Assembly (NCBI GenBank): GCA_002722955.1
Contig: PBMZ01000122.1
Location: 1 to 64,000, forward strand
Direction: 5' to 3'
From: Planctomycetaceae bacterium
GTDB lineage: Bacteria; Planctomycetota; Planctomycetia; Planctomycetales; Planctomycetaceae
DNA: 64,000 nt
The notes below the pieces were generated by a model. That model did not search any database. It was given only the letters and a program-made list of their open reading frames with translations, and was not told the DNA's origin. This document shows, one piece after another, positions 63,145 through 64,000 of the stretch (position 1 is its first letter; each line of letters opens with the position of its first letter). The position numbers were made by a program, and so were the translations under genes.

Positions 63145-64000
63145 ATGCAATCAAAACTCTCACGACGTTCGTTCTTACAATCAACCGCCGCGATTTCCTT
63201 TCCTACCATCGTCTCCGCAACAGCCCTTGGCGGAAATGCGAAAGCGGCCGCCAACTCAAGGATTCAAGTTGGTGTCATCGGCTTAGGATCTCGCGGATTC
63301 AATCTCGTTGACGAGTGTCTCAAGCTGGACGATGTTCAAATCGTAGCCCTGTGCGATGTTGATCCGTTCCATCATCGAGATCGACCGTGGGGAACGGGGC
63401 CTGCGTATGGTTTGAAGCCAGGATTGCAACGTGTTAGTCGCGCGTATGCCAAAAACAAGTCGGGAAAAGCAGCCAGCGGGATTCAGACAACAAGCGACTT
63501 TCGAGAAATCTGCGAACGCAAGGATATCGACGCAGTGGTTGTTGCGACGCCCGACCATTGGCATGCCCTCTGCACAATAACCGCGTTAAAGAATGGAAAA
63601 GATGTTTATTGCGAAAAGCCGGTGACGCATTTATTCCGAGAAGGCCAATTGGTTATCGAGGAAGTCGCACGACAGAAAGCCGTCTTTCAAACGGGCTCTC
63701 AACAGAGATCAGCGAATGAATTCCGCCAAGCCGTCGAGGTTGTACGCAACGGCCACCTAGGAAAAGTCACCCGCGTCGAAGTAGGATTGCCTCCGGGTTA
63801 CGAAAAGCCGATGGGCGACGCCAGCGTGACGTCGCCTCCAGAACACATTGATTACGATCTCTGGTGTGGACCTTCGCCCGCACTTCCATATATGAGAGCT
63901 CGCCATCATCGCTGGTGGCGAGGCCATCGTGCATACGGCGGCGGTGTCTTAATGGACTGGATCGGGCATCACAACGACATCGCACACTGGGCACTCGACG
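63145..64000 (+). CDS. Gfo/Idh/MocA-family oxidoreductase, cut by the window end
   Basis: The frame is open from ATG 63145 to the end of the window (285 codons). SRRSFLQSTAAISFPTIVS is a Tat signal. IQVGVIGLGSRGFNLVDECL is the Rossmann start, VVVATPDHWHALCTITAL and KDVYCEKPVTHLFREGQLVI carry the family's His and EKP motifs, and HHRWWRGHRAYGGGVLMDWI with GHHNDIAHWALD is the usual start of the C-terminal domain. It is a planctomycete-type exported member, paralogous to 59428 but of another subgroup. It probably shares a transcript with apbE (18-base gap). Confidence 0.9.
   Translation, partial: MQSKLSRRSFLQSTAAISFPTIVSATALGGNAKAAANSRIQVGVIGLGSRGFNLVDECLKLDDVQIVALCDVDPFHHRDRPWGTGPAYGLKPGLQRVSRAYAKNKSGKAASGIQTTSDFREICERKDIDAVVVATPDHWHALCTITALKNGKDVYCEKPVTHLFREGQLVIEEVARQKAVFQTGSQQRSANEFRQAVEVVRNGHLGKVTRVEVGLPPGYEKPMGDASVTSPPEHIDYDLWCGPSPALPYMRARHHRWWRGHRAYGGGVLMDWIGHHNDIAHWALD

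Overview
The window reads as chromosomal DNA of a planctomycete, most likely from the Pirellulaceae (Rhodopirellula-like). This rests on the gene set: DUF1501 and DUF1549/DUF1553 proteins, an exported sulfatase, a DUF1080 (3-keto-disaccharide hydrolase) protein, a DUF6807 protein, several Tat-type Gfo/Idh/MocA oxidoreductases, PhoD and GT39/GT87 membrane glycosyltransferases. The genus cannot be named from the sequence. Two tRNA genes (Pro-CGG and Gly-GCC) are present. No rRNA, CRISPR array or replication origin was seen.

Layout. 0-6.6 kb: a DUF1501 gene without its 5' two thirds, a TolB-like propeller, a hydroxyacid-oxoacid transhydrogenase-like Fe-ADH, a GT39 membrane glycosyltransferase, then four truncated genes butted together (polysaccharide deacetylase, GT2, DegT aminotransferase, VOC). 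6.8-13.4 kb: a minus-strand set of an HSP90-like GHKL ATPase, an 872-aa TPR protein, a phytanoyl-CoA dioxygenase-like enzyme and an HExxH protein. 13.6-20.6 kb: carbohydrate-type exported enzymes (DUF1080, DUF6807, DUF1549/1553), an Ldh-family dehydrogenase and two exported helical proteins, one with a histone-H1-like tail. 20.7-25.5 kb: an ankyrin-VOC fusion followed by a run of broken genes (PD40 protein, Ser/Thr kinase, FAD oxidoreductase). 25.5-27.0 kb: an intact Na+/solute symporter. 27.1-30.0 kb: an integrated-element remnant (small ORFs, dead DNA methyltransferase, internally deleted serine recombinase) ending inside tRNA-Pro. 30-43.4 kb: PhoD, LRR protein, DinB, HemE, rhomboid, RodA, sulfatase and a DUF1549-DUF1501 pair. 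43.7-50.1 kb: tRNA-Gly, trigger factor, an eight-heme cytochrome lipoprotein, CbiQ/EcfT, a Bax-inhibitor-1 protein and DapF. 50.1-57.6 kb: a GT2/polysaccharide deacetylase pair, a metallophosphatase, a lone Flp pilin, a DinB-like protein, a LeuA-like synthase and a TlpA-type thioredoxin. 57.7-64 kb: a GT87 enzyme, two Gfo/Idh/MocA proteins, a SUMF1-fold protein and ApbE.

The strongest theme is gene breakage. At least ten genes carry single-base frameshifts, in-frame TGA codons or abrupt fusions to unrelated genes, while neighbouring long genes are intact. Real decay by deletion and assembly or sequencing errors are both possible and cannot be told apart here. The most system-like intact module is the HSP90-like ATPase next to the large TPR protein. 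Intergenic DNA is rich in hairpins, including a family of transcription terminators sharing a GCCCGGCT-type stem and a ~220-bp composite palindrome upstream of hemE.
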